15,737 nt of DNA from Alphaproteobacteria bacterium (GCA_013290035.1 JABCYT010000014.1:1-15737), one strand, 5' to 3'; positions 7,653 through 14,301 are shown, counted from the stretch's first letter. Program-made: numbers and translations. The notes: generated from the sequence alone by a model not told the origin.

Positions 7653-8379
7653 ACCCCTGCTCGAAATCAGCGGCCTCGCCTCCGGCTACGGCAAGATCGG
7701 CGTGCTGCGCGGCATCGATCTCAGGGTGGGGGTGGGCGAAGCCGTGGCGCTGCTGGGTCCCAACGGCGCCGGCAAGACCACGCTGTTGCGCGCCGTCTCC
7801 GGCCTGCTGCCGCGCACCGGCGCCATCCGCTTTGCCGGCAAGGACATGGCGGGCGCCAGCCCGCGCGACACGGTGCAGGCGGGCCTGGTGCATGTCGTCG
7901 AGGGCCACCGCGTGTTCACGCAGCTCTCGGTGTTCGACAATCTGCTGTTGGCCGGCTACGGCATGACGCGCGACGAGCGCGCGACGCAGGTCGAGGAGGC
8001 GCTGGCCTTCTTTCCCGACATCGCCGCCAAGCGGCAGGATCGCGCCGGCACGCTGTCGGGCGGCCAGCAGCAGATGCTGGCGGTGGCGCAGGGCCTGGTG
8101 CGCCGGCCGCGTCTTCTGATGCTGGACGAACCCTCGGCCGGCCTGTCGCCCGTCCTGGTCGATCGGGTCCTGGCCGCGGTCGCGCGGCTGCGCGAGGGCG
8201 GCACCGCGGTGCTGCTGGTCGAGCAACTGATCGAGAAGGCGCTGGCGGTGGCCGACCGGGTCTATGCGCTGGCGCGCGGCTCGATCGTGCTGGAAGCCCG
8301 GACCGACGAGGCCGATCTGCCGAACCGCCTGGAGCACGCCTACTTCGGCCAGGACGTCAACGCGCCGCTGAGTTCGTAG
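7633..8379 (+). CDS. Liv-type ABC transporter ATP-binding protein, LivF family
   Basis: This 248-residue ATPase is the second nucleotide-binding subunit of the importer. It has Walker A GPNGAGKT at 42-49, a canonical signature LSGGQ at 141-145, Walker B LLMLDEP with Asp165/Glu166, and the LivF-type VVEGHRVFTQLSVFDNL segment. The start is GTG at 7633, fixed by GGGAGG (7621-7626) 6 bases upstream; it lies inside the end of the LivM-LivG gene. Because LivF keeps a perfect signature while its partner does not, the importer may have one standard and one weakened ATP site. The gene ends 13 bases from the convergent DUF1993 gene with no terminator hairpin between them. Confidence 0.93.
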   Translation: MPISAPEPLLEISGLASGYGKIGVLRGIDLRVGVGEAVALLGPNGAGKTTLLRAVSGLLPRTGAIRFAGKDMAGASPRDTVQAGLVHVVEGHRVFTQLSVFDNLLLAGYGMTRDERATQVEEALAFFPDIAAKRQDRAGTLSGGQQQMLAVAQGLVRRPRLLMLDEPSAGLSPVLVDRVLAAVARLREGGTAVLLVEQLIEKALAVADRVYALARGSIVLEARTDEADLPNRLEHAYFGQDVNAPLSS

Positions 8380-8392
8380 CGGCGGCCGGACT

Positions 8393-8914
8393 TCAGCTCT
8401 TCATCCTCATTCTGCCGAGAAAGTCGCGCTTGCCGAGCGGCACGCCCTTGGTGCGCAGGATGTCGTAGGCGGTGGTGGCGTGAAAATAGAAATTGGGCAG
8501 CGAGAAGGACAGAAGGAATCCTTCCGCCGTGAAAGGGAGCTTCATATCCCGGACCTCGAAGACGACGTCCTTGCCTTCGAGCGCGTTCACCTCGGCAGGC
8601 GTGATCTTCTGAAGAGCTTCGCGGGCGTCCGTCACTACCTTCTGCAGGCCGGCATAATCGAGCGACGGCAACTGGCCCGGCGGGGTGAACAGACCGGCTT
8701 GAACGCCCCGAATCGCGCCGATGGAATGGTGCGCCACCACAAAGATCTGGAAGCGGAACGGCAACATGTCGTCAAACAGGCGCGTCTCGACGATCTCGTT
8801 GGGATCGATGTTCCTTTCCTTGCAGTGAGCCATGCCGCGGCTCAGAAAACTTTCGACACCGCCCAGTGTCTGCAGATAGTTGGCCACGCTCAGATCGTAA
8901 AGTGCAACGGCCAT
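8393..8914 (-). CDS. DUF1993 domain-containing protein
   Basis: This 173-residue protein matches the DUF1993 family, helical proteins that belong to the DinB-like fold group; no reaction is established. Family hallmarks are ARLF-DDMLPFRFQI-like sequence near residues 44-58, and the C-terminal block LPNFYFHATTAYDILR (139-154) followed by GVPLGKRDFLG. Histidines at 62, 63 and 145 could bind a metal as in DinB relatives, but that is inference. The ATG at 8914 is supported by GGGAGG (8923-8928) 8 bases upstream. It diverges from the first GST gene across 143 bases and converges on livF. No signal peptide is seen, so it is probably cytoplasmic. Confidence 0.85.
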   Translation of the reverse strand: MAVALYDLSVANYLQTLGGVESFLSRGMAHCKERNIDPNEIVETRLFDDMLPFRFQIFVVAHHSIGAIRGVQAGLFTPPGQLPSLDYAGLQKVVTDAREALQKITPAEVNALEGKDVVFEVRDMKLPFTAEGFLLSFSLPNFYFHATTAYDILRTKGVPLGKRDFLGRMRMKS

Positions 8915-8991
8915 GGTTCACGCCTCCCGGTTTGGCCGAGGTTTTTTACTGGAAACAACGTATTCTTCATAGGGCCATTAGGCCTTCGTCA

Positions 8992-9021
8992 TTCCATCCG
9001 GCACGGCGGATCGTCTAGGCT
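8992..9021 (+). promoter_or_regulatory. Weak candidate promoter of the first GST gene
   Basis: TTCCAT (8992-8997) and TAGGCT (9016-9021) are 18 bases apart, upstream of the GST start at 9058. The -10 resembles the TAGATT and TAGAAC boxes before dps and the tRNA in this window. The -35 match is poor, so this is tentative. Confidence 0.25.
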
Positions 9022-9057
9022 CCGCGCCAACGCAAACGTCTTCAGGAGACGCACATC

Positions 9058-9774
9058 ATGATCGACCTGCATTACTGGCCGACACCCAACGGCTGGAAGA
9101 TCTCCATCATGCTCGAAGAATGCGGGCTGCCCTACAAGCTCGTGCCGGTGAACATCGGCACCGGCGAGCAGTTCAAGCCGGAGTTTCTCAAGATCAGCCC
9201 CAACAACCGCATGCCGGCCATCGTCGATGACGAGCCGCCGGGCGGCGGCGCGCCGGTGTCGGTGTTCGAATCGGGCGCGATCCTGCAATACCTGGCCGAG
9301 AAGGCCGGCAAGTTCCTGCCCAAGGACCTGCGTGGCAAGTACGAGGTGCTGCAGTGGGTCAACTGGCAGATGGGCGGCCTGGGACCGATGGCGGGGCAAG
9401 CCAACCACTTCAACATGTACGCCCCGCAGTTCAATCCGCCCGAGCAGCTCAAGTACGGCCAGGACCGCTACAGCAACGAGGTCAACCGCCTGTTCGGCGT
9501 GCTCAACAAGCGGCTCGGCGACCGCCCGTTCGTGGCCGGCGACTTTTCGATCGCCGACATGGCGATCTGGCCATGGGTCGTGGGCTTCAAGAATTTCGGG
9601 CAGAAGCTCGAGGACTTCCCGGCTCTCCAGAAGTGGTTCGAGGAGACGGTGGGCAAGCGGCCGGCGGTCGTGAAGGGCAAGGCGGTCGGCGCCGAGCTGC
9701 GCCAGACGCCCGGCATCAATACCGACGAGCAGCGCAAGATCCTGTTCGGCCAGACTGCAGCGGTCGTGCGCTAG
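9058..9774 (+). CDS. Glutathione S-transferase family protein (Nu-class / YfcG-like), copy 1
   Basis: This 238-residue protein has an N-terminal thioredoxin-like glutathione-binding domain (residues 1 to about 85) and an all-helical C-terminal domain. The start MIDLHYWPTPNGWKISIMLEE matches YfcG-like Nu-class GSTs, with Thr9 and Asn11 at the positions used in place of a catalytic Tyr or Ser. NNRMPAIVD holds the cis-proline loop, FESGAILQYLAEK the glutathione gamma-glutamyl contact, and FSIADMAIWPW the helix-capping box. Relatives act as glutathionyl or disulfide-bond oxidoreductases. AGGAG at 9044-9048 lies 9 bases before the ATG. It carries roughly 25 more C-terminal residues than its paralogue at 10565. 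A DUF2076 gene follows 95 bases later on the same strand. Confidence 0.92.
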   Translation: MIDLHYWPTPNGWKISIMLEECGLPYKLVPVNIGTGEQFKPEFLKISPNNRMPAIVDDEPPGGGAPVSVFESGAILQYLAEKAGKFLPKDLRGKYEVLQWVNWQMGGLGPMAGQANHFNMYAPQFNPPEQLKYGQDRYSNEVNRLFGVLNKRLGDRPFVAGDFSIADMAIWPWVVGFKNFGQKLEDFPALQKWFEETVGKRPAVVKGKAVGAELRQTPGINTDEQRKILFGQTAAVVR

Positions 9775-9831
9775 TCTTCCGTATTCGCCGCACCCTTGAC
9801 GCTCCGCCAGCGCGCACCCACGTTGGCGAGG

Positions 9832-9855
9832 CCCCTTGCGGGCAATGCGAAGGGG
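9832..9855 (+). other. Hairpin just upstream of the DUF2076 ribosome binding site
   Basis: CCCCTTGC (9832-9839) can pair with GCGAAGGGG (9847-9855) with one bulged base, leaving a short loop. It ends only 1 base before the GGGAGGG Shine-Dalgarno at 9857-9863. It could be a weak terminator for the GST, without a T-tract, or a leader structure affecting translation; nothing more can be said. Confidence 0.3.
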
Positions 9856-9869
9856 CGGGAGGGATTTTT

Positions 9870-10523
9870 ATGCAAAGCCAGGAACGCGACCTCATTGCCG
9901 GCCTGTTCGGCCGGCTCCAGCCGTTCGAATCCCAGCCGCGCGATCCCGAGGCTGAGGCTCTGATCAAGGATTTCATCGCCCGCCAGCCCGCGTCGCCGTA
10001 CCTGTTCGTGCAGACCGTCCTGGTGCAGGAGCAGGCGCTCAAGGCGGCCCAGGAGCGCATCGCCGAACTCGAGGCCAAGGCGGGTGCGGCACCCGCTGCG
10101 GGCTTTTTAGGCAGCGCCCCCAAGATCGGACCGTGGGGATCGCAAACGCAGGCGGCTGACCCGCCGGCGCCGGTTCCGTCGACACGATCGCCGCTGCAAG
10201 CCGCGCTGGCGCCGCAGCCAGCGGGAGGCGGCTTCCTGCGCACCGCCCTGACGACTGCCGCGGGCGTCGCCGGCGGCGCGCTCCTGTTCGAGGGCATCCG
10301 CAGCCTGATGGGCAGCAATCCAGGTCCGTTCGGCTCGGCCGCTGCCCTGCAGCCGTCGCCGCTGCTGCCGCCCGATTCCTTGCCGGCGACGTCGCAGGAT
10401 CAGGCCCAGGATCAAGCCATGGCCGATGACAATGGCGTTGGACAGGACGATCAGGTCGACGACTACGACACAGCGTCGCTCGACCAGGACAGCGGCGGAT
10501 CGGACGACGACAGCTTGGCCTGA
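9870..10523 (+). CDS. DUF2076 family protein
   Basis: This 217-residue protein fits DUF2076, a family often annotated as a periplasmic ligand-binding sensor but without proven function. The conserved N-terminal helical region (1-75) includes ERDLIAGLFGRL and FVQTVLVQEQALKAAQERI, which looks like a coiled coil. After a Pro/Ala-rich linker comes GFLGSAPKIGPWG-type sequence, then a glycine-rich hydrophobic segment GFLRTALTTAAGVAGGALLF (121-140). The last 32 residues are strongly acidic, packed with Asp. There is no N-terminal signal peptide, so location is uncertain; the hydrophobic segment could associate with a membrane. The ATG at 9870 is supported by GGGAGGG 6 bases upstream. It sits between two GST paralogues in the same orientation. 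Confidence 0.8.
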   Translation: MQSQERDLIAGLFGRLQPFESQPRDPEAEALIKDFIARQPASPYLFVQTVLVQEQALKAAQERIAELEAKAGAAPAAGFLGSAPKIGPWGSQTQAADPPAPVPSTRSPLQAALAPQPAGGGFLRTALTTAAGVAGGALLFEGIRSLMGSNPGPFGSAAALQPSPLLPPDSLPATSQDQAQDQAMADDNGVGQDDQVDDYDTASLDQDSGGSDDDSLA

Positions 10524-10564
10524 CCAGCCGAAATCTTTCTGTAATGAAACGGGGGAACTTGGAG

Positions 10565-11191
10565 ATGATCGAACTTCATACGTGGGGTACGCCCAACGGC
10601 CGCAAGGTTTCCATCATGCTGGAGGAGTGCGGCCTGCCCTACAGCGTGCACAAGATCGACATCTCCAAGGGCGAGCAGTTCAAGCCGGAGTTCCTGAAGA
10701 TCTCCCCCAACAACCGCATTCCGGCGATCGTCGATCCCGATGGTCCGGGCGGCAAGCCCATGAGCCTGTTCGAATCGGGCGCGATCCTGATCTATCTCGC
10801 GGAGAAGACCGGCAAGTTCCTGTCGAAGGACCCGGTGCAGAAATACAAGACGCTCGAATGGCTGATGTGGCAGATGGGCGGCGTCGGGCCGATGTTCGGC
10901 CAGGCGCACCATTTCCTGCGCGCCGCGCCCAGCAAGATCGAATACGGCATCAAGCGCTACGTCGACGAGGCCAAGCGCCTTTACGGCGTGCTCGACAAGC
11001 AGCTCGCCGCCAACGCTTTCGCCGCCGGCGCCGACTATACGATCGCCGATATGGCGATCTTCCCGTGGACCGCACGGCATGAGTGGCACACCGTCAACCT
11101 CGCCGACTTCCCCAACGTCAAGCGCTGGTACGACATCGTCAACGCCCGCCCCGCCGTGACCAAGGGCATGGCGGTGCCGTATTTGAATTGA
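10565..11191 (+). CDS. Glutathione S-transferase family protein (Nu-class / YfcG-like), copy 2
   Basis: This 208-residue GST is a clear paralogue of the one at 9058: both share long blocks such as GEQFKPEFLKISPNNR, FESGAIL and IADMAI. It keeps Thr9 and Asn11 in GTPNGRKVSIMLEE, the Nu-class active-site positions. The start at 10565 is preferred over the in-frame ATG at 10544 because GGGGGA (10551-10556) precedes it and the family N-terminus begins MIELHTWGTPNG. It lacks the C-terminal extension of copy 1, so it may differ in substrate pocket or dimer contacts. The TGA shares its last base with the ATG of the DUF3574 gene (TGATG), suggesting reinitiation and co-expression. Confidence 0.92.
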   Translation: MIELHTWGTPNGRKVSIMLEECGLPYSVHKIDISKGEQFKPEFLKISPNNRIPAIVDPDGPGGKPMSLFESGAILIYLAEKTGKFLSKDPVQKYKTLEWLMWQMGGVGPMFGQAHHFLRAAPSKIEYGIKRYVDEAKRLYGVLDKQLAANAFAAGADYTIADMAIFPWTARHEWHTVNLADFPNVKRWYDIVNARPAVTKGMAVPYLN

Positions 11192-11607
11192 TGCCTTGCC
11201 GTCGCTTGGTTGAAGCGACGGTTGTCGCTGTTTCCTTGGGCGCCTGCGCCCAGCCCGGCGCGCCGCCCGTCTGCACGGCGCCGCTCAAGCCTGCACTCGA
11301 AGTCGACCTCTATTTCGGTCGCGACAAGCAGGACGGGGGCGAGGTGAGCGAGGCGGAATGGGCCTCGTTCCTGGCCGATACCGTCACGCCGCGTTTTCCC
11401 GACGGATTGAGCGTGCTCACCGTCGGGGGCCAGGCGCGCGAACCGTCAGGACGCATCGTGCGCGAGCGCACCAAGCTCCTGGTCGTCGTGGTGTTCGACG
11501 CGCCGGCGCATCAGGGCAGGGTCCGCGAGATCGTCGAAGCCTACAACAGCCGCTTCGGCCAGCATGGCGTGTTCCGGGCCGAGCATGCGGTCTGCGCCGG
11601 CATCTGA
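11191..11607 (+). CDS. DUF3574 family putative lipoprotein
   Basis: This 138-residue protein matches DUF3574, a family of unknown function. The N-terminus MPCRRLVEATVVAVSLGAC is a short lipoprotein signal with lipobox L-G-A-Cys19, predicting a lipid-anchored envelope protein. The body carries family-typical stretches: VDLYFGRDKQDGGEVSEAEW (around 35-54), VTPRFPDGLSVLTVGGQ, SGRIVRERTKLLVVVVFD and a C-terminal YNSRFGQ. Three cysteines besides the lipobox Cys are visible (3, about 27 and 136). The start overlaps the GST stop by one base and has no separate Shine-Dalgarno. It is followed 11 bases later by a small monooxygenase-like gene, forming a tight trio with GST copy 2. Confidence 0.82.
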   Translation: MPCRRLVEATVVAVSLGACAQPGAPPVCTAPLKPALEVDLYFGRDKQDGGEVSEAEWASFLADTVTPRFPDGLSVLTVGGQAREPSGRIVRERTKLLVVVVFDAPAHQGRVREIVEAYNSRFGQHGVFRAEHAVCAGI

Positions 11608-11618
11608 GCGGGCAGCCC

Positions 11619-11909
11619 TTGGAGTTGTTCATCTTTGCCCGCTTCCACGCCCGCGAGGGCCAGGCGGAGGCGGTTGCGGCGGCGTTGCGCGACGTGGTCG
11701 CTCCGTCGCGCCGCGAATCCGGCTGCGTGGCGATCGGCGCCTATCGCTCGACTCGCGACCCGCGCCTGTTCTACATCCATTCGCGCTGGGTCGACGAAGC
11801 CGCGTTCGAGGCCCATGCCAAGCTGCCGCATACCGTCCGCTTCCTGGAGCGCATACAGCCCTTGATCGATCACCCGTTCGAGGCGACGCGGGCAAAGCCG
11901 ATCGGCTAG
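11619..11909 (+). CDS. Antibiotic biosynthesis monooxygenase (ABM) family / putative quinol monooxygenase
   Basis: The roughly 96-residue product has the dimeric ferredoxin-like ABM fold signature: LFIFARFHAREGQAEAVAAA, then SRRESGCVAIGAYRS, LFYIHSRWVDEAAFEAHAK, and a closing RFLERIQPLI. Relatives include YgiN-type quinol monooxygenases and small detoxifying proteins; the substrate here is unknown. No ATG fits the expected N-terminus, so a TTG at 11619 is proposed, with only a weak GCGGG (11608-11612) before it; the exact start is uncertain. It follows DUF3574 by 11 bases. Its TAG stop overlaps the stop of the convergent response regulator through the palindrome CTAG at 11906-11909. Confidence 0.78.
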   Translation: MELFIFARFHAREGQAEAVAAALRDVVAPSRRESGCVAIGAYRSTRDPRLFYIHSRWVDEAAFEAHAKLPHTVRFLERIQPLIDHPFEATRAKPIG

Positions 11910-12292
11910 GCCGTCGGCGCGCCGCCGGCCTGGAAGCCGGACAGCGACAGCATGCGCTGCAGATCATCGAGCTGAAAAGGTTTCTGCAGGATGGGCGTGC
12001 CGCTATAGGGCGGCTTCAGGATCTGGGCGCCGTAGCCGGTCGCGAACATGAAGGGCACGCCGCGGCTGCTGAGCACGTCGGCCACCGGAAAGCTTGGCTT
12101 GCCGCGCAGGTTGATGTCGAGGATGGCGAGGTCGATGTCGAGCGTCCGGGCGAGCTGCAACGCCTCCTCGATATGGGTCGAGATCGCCGCGACTTCGCAG
12201 CCCAGCTCATCCAGCATGTCCTCGAGCAACATGCCGACGATCACCTCGTCCTCGATGACGAGGACGCGCCGGCGTTGGCTGCGTTCCGTCAC
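11906..12292 (-). CDS. Single-domain response regulator (stand-alone receiver)
   Basis: The 128-residue product is a lone CheY-like receiver with no output domain. The acidic pocket is Glu14/Asp15 in VLVIEDE, the phosphoacceptor Asp59 in LAILDINL, the switch Thr85 in FATGYG and the conserved Lys104 in LQKPF. FATGYG recalls the FATGUY single-domain receivers tied to the alphaproteobacterial general stress response, but I am matching from memory. The GTG at 12292 is preferred because GAGGA (12302-12306) lies 9 bases upstream; a second in-frame GTG at 12322 would add 10 Arg/Gly-rich residues. No kinase gene is adjacent, so its partner must be elsewhere. It diverges from dps and converges on the ABM gene. 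Confidence 0.88.
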   Translation of the reverse strand: MTERSQRRRVLVIEDEVIVGMLLEDMLDELGCEVAAISTHIEEALQLARTLDIDLAILDINLRGKPSFPVADVLSSRGVPFMFATGYGAQILKPPYSGTPILQKPFQLDDLQRMLSLSGFQAGGAPTA

Positions 12293-12387
12293 GCTTCGCC
12301 GTCCTCGAGGGCGGCCGCCCACCCGGCCTCGTCGCCTCCCATTTTCATGGATCGGAAACTGCCAGGGACGGCGCCCGGGGGCAACGG

Positions 12388-12416
12388 TTCACGTCGCGGT
12401 AAAAGCCGGCTAGATT
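12388..12416 (+). promoter_or_regulatory. Candidate sigma70-like promoter of dps
   Basis: TTCACG (12388-12393) and TAGATT (12411-12416) are spaced by 17 bases, each matching 4 of 6 consensus positions. Transcription would start near 12423, giving a leader of about 27 bases with AAGGAG at 12435-12440. No OxyR-like or EcfG-type site is convincing in the same region. Confidence 0.4.
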
Positions 12417-12449
12417 GGCCCCGCGCTCATCCTCAAGGAGAACCAGCCC

Positions 12450-12968
12450 ATGGCCAAAGACGTAAGGGCCCGCCGTTCCGCCGCTCTCGCCACCCCGACA
12501 GATCTCGGCGCCAACGCCACCAAGGAGCTCACCGGCGCGCTCAACATTCTGCTGGCCGACGTCTATGCCCTCTACCTCAAGACCAAGAATTTCCACTGGC
12601 ACATGTCGGGCCCGCATTTTCGCGACTATCATCTGCTGCTCGACGACCAGGCGACCCAGATCGACGCCATGACGGATGTCATCGCCGAGCGGGTGCGCAA
12701 GCTCGGCGGCTCGACCATCCGCTCGATCGGCCACATCAAGCGCCTGCAGCGCGTGCTCGACAATGATGCCGACTACGTCACGCCGCACGACATGCTGGCC
12801 GAGCTGCGCGAGGACAACAAGACGCTGACCACGCACATGCGTACGCTCCACGAGGTATGCGACGAGCACGGCGACATCGCCACCGCCAGCCTTATCGAAA
12901 ACTGGATCGACGAGAGCGAGCAGCGGATGTGGTTTCTGTTCGAGACCGGCCGCCGCACGGACGGCTAG
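12450..12968 (+). CDS. dps: Dps family DNA-binding / ferritin-like protein
   Basis: This 172-residue protein is a Dps-type mini-ferritin, forming a dodecamer that oxidises and stores iron using peroxide and so protects DNA during starvation and oxidative stress. The inter-subunit ferroxidase ligands line up with E. coli Dps: His49 (FHWHMSG), His61 and Asp65 (YHLLLDD), Asp76 and Glu80 (MTDVIAERVRKLGG). The N-terminal tail has Lys3, Arg6, Arg8 and Arg9, which could bind DNA. AAGGAG (12435-12440) lies 9 bases before the ATG. The gene diverges from the lone response regulator and ends at a strong hairpin shared with the convergent dehydrogenase gene. Confidence 0.94.
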   Translation: MAKDVRARRSAALATPTDLGANATKELTGALNILLADVYALYLKTKNFHWHMSGPHFRDYHLLLDDQATQIDAMTDVIAERVRKLGGSTIRSIGHIKRLQRVLDNDADYVTPHDMLAELREDNKTLTTHMRTLHEVCDEHGDIATASLIENWIDESEQRMWFLFETGRRTDG

Positions 12969-12969
12969 C

Positions 12970-13000
12970 GCCGGGCGCGCGCCACTGGCGCGCGCCCGGC
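12970..13000. terminator. Strong GC hairpin, likely bidirectional terminator
   Basis: A perfect 14-bp stem (12970-12983 with 12987-13000) encloses a 3-base loop ACT. It starts 1 base after the dps TAG and its last base is the first base of the opposing TAG at 13000-13002. There is no T-tract on either side, so termination efficiency is uncertain. Confidence 0.6.
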
Positions 13001-14238
13001 TATGACGCCCTTCGCACCATCGCCGGCACGAGCTGCTTCAGGGAGGGGGCGCCGACCTGCATCATGGCGGCGCGCGTCTCCTGATGCAGCAGGTCGAGCA
13101 CGCGTTCGACGCCCGGCTGGCCGAAGGCGCCCAGCCCCCAGAGGTAGGGCCGGCCGATGCAGACGGCGCGTGCGCCCAGAGCCAGCGCCTTGACGATGTC
13201 GGTGCCGCGGCGGAAGCCGGAATCGACCAGCACGGGAATGCGGCCGTCGACCGCCTCGATGATCTCGGGCAGCGCGTCGATGGTGGAGCGCCCGCTATCG
13301 TCGGCGCGGCCGCCATGGTTGGACACGACGATGGCATCGAGCCCGTTGTCGACGGCAAGGACTCCGTCCTCGGCCGTCATCACTCCCTTCAGCACCAGCC
13401 GCGTCTTCACCGTGTCGCGCAGGCGCTTGATGAAGTCCCAGGTGAGGTTGGTGGCGCCGGTGCTGGTGATGCCCGATATGTCGAGCCCGTCGAAGTTGGG
13501 CTTGCGCTTGACGTAGCTCGCCAGGCTGAGCCCGTGGCAGGTGCCGCAATTCCGGGTGTCGGTGCGCCACAGCCGCACCAGGGTCTCCCAGTTCTGGCGC
13601 GCCAGTACGTCGGTCGTCACCACGATGGTTTCCGCACCGGCCTTCTCGGCGCGCCGCGCCAGCCCCTCGGCCACTTCCCATTTGTTCGTCGGATAGAGTT
13701 GAAACCATATCGGCCGGCCGCGCGCCTCGATCGCCTGCTCGATCGAGGTGGTGGCCACGGTCGACAGCATCTGCAGGTGATCGCCCTTGCGGGCGGCGCG
13801 CGCCACGGCTAACTCGCCGTCTTCGTGGAAGGCCTTGTTGGACGATGTTGGCGCGATCACGATCGGGCTGGGATAGGTCTGGCCGAACAGTTCCATGCGC
13901 AGGTCGAGCGTCTCGACGTCGATCAGGCGCCGCGGCCGGAGCTGGAACTTCAGGAAGCCCGCGCGGTTGGCGCGCAGGGTCACTTCGTCGTCGATACCGG
14001 TCGCCATGTAGCCGAAATGCGCGGGCGGCACTTTCTCGTGCATCACCGGCTCGAAGTCGAAGACGTTGATGGCCTCGCGCGGCGAGGCGATCAGCTTGTC
14101 GAGCGTGCGCGTGCCCCACACCGAGGGATCGGGCAGGCGTTGCTCCTGCGCCAGGGCCTCGACAGCGCTTGCGGCCATCAGCGGACTGGCGGCGAGATAT
14201 TGCAGGAAGCGACGACGGGCTGTGGGCTGATGGATCAT
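13000..14238 (-). CDS. Tat-exported FMN-dependent 2-hydroxyacid dehydrogenase (lactate dehydrogenase / glycolate oxidase family) with a CXXCH motif
   Basis: This 412-residue protein belongs to the FMN alpha-hydroxy acid dehydrogenase family, which oxidises 2-hydroxyacids such as L-lactate to 2-oxoacids. The active-site set appears complete: Tyr77, Tyr182 (FQLYP), Asp210 (TTD), Lys284 (LKGV), His308 and Arg311 (SNHGGR). The N-terminus MIHQPTARRRFLQYLAASP is a twin-arginine-like signal, with hydrophobic residues to about 30, predicting periplasmic location. Unusually, CGTCH at 231-235 is a CXXCH motif in the region of loop 4, the variable loop over the active site that binds membrane in mandelate dehydrogenase. 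It may bind haem c or another metal, or form a disulfide. The ATG at 14238 is chosen for the signal peptide; ATGs at 14271 and 14277 lie in a repeat. It follows the ArgE-like gene on the same strand. Confidence 0.9.
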   Translation of the reverse strand: MIHQPTARRRFLQYLAASPLMAASAVEALAQEQRLPDPSVWGTRTLDKLIASPREAINVFDFEPVMHEKVPPAHFGYMATGIDDEVTLRANRAGFLKFQLRPRRLIDVETLDLRMELFGQTYPSPIVIAPTSSNKAFHEDGELAVARAARKGDHLQMLSTVATTSIEQAIEARGRPIWFQLYPTNKWEVAEGLARRAEKAGAETIVVTTDVLARQNWETLVRLWRTDTRNCGTCHGLSLASYVKRKPNFDGLDISGITSTGATNLTWDFIKRLRDTVKTRLVLKGVMTAEDGVLAVDNGLDAIVVSNHGGRADDSGRSTIDALPEIIEAVDGRIPVLVDSGFRRGTDIVKALALGARAVCIGRPYLWGLGAFGQPGVERVLDLLHQETRAAMMQVGAPSLKQLVPAMVRRAS

Positions 14239-14246
14239 GTTCTTCC

Positions 14247-14301
14247 GGACTGCGGCGTCTCGCCCGCTCATGATCATGAGCGAGCCAGAGGCTCGCGGTC
14301 C
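14247..14301. repeat. Nested palindromic element, copy 2 (diverged)
   Basis: This copy has the same centre as the element at 2916-2974, here a perfect 18-bp palindrome (14265-14282) around CATGATCATG. Its right-hand hairpin is GCGAGCC/GGCTCGC with loop AGA (14280-14296), then GGTCC. Compared with copy 1, the fourth stem pair is A-T instead of G-C, a compensatory change. The left arm is degraded. It lies 8 bases after the stop of the ArgE-like gene, the same relation as copy 1 to the racemase gene. Confidence 0.7.

Noticed and set aside
8941..8991. Regulatory palindrome around GGGCCATTAGGCC between DUF1993 and GST
   Set aside because: The symmetry is imperfect and short, with no second copy nearby; common by chance in GC-rich DNA.
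12354..12389. EcfG-type general-stress promoter before dps (GGAAAC ... CGGTT)
   Set aside because: The two boxes are about 25 bases apart and both are imperfect, whereas the expected spacing is 16-17; the sigma70-like pair at 12388-12416 fits better.
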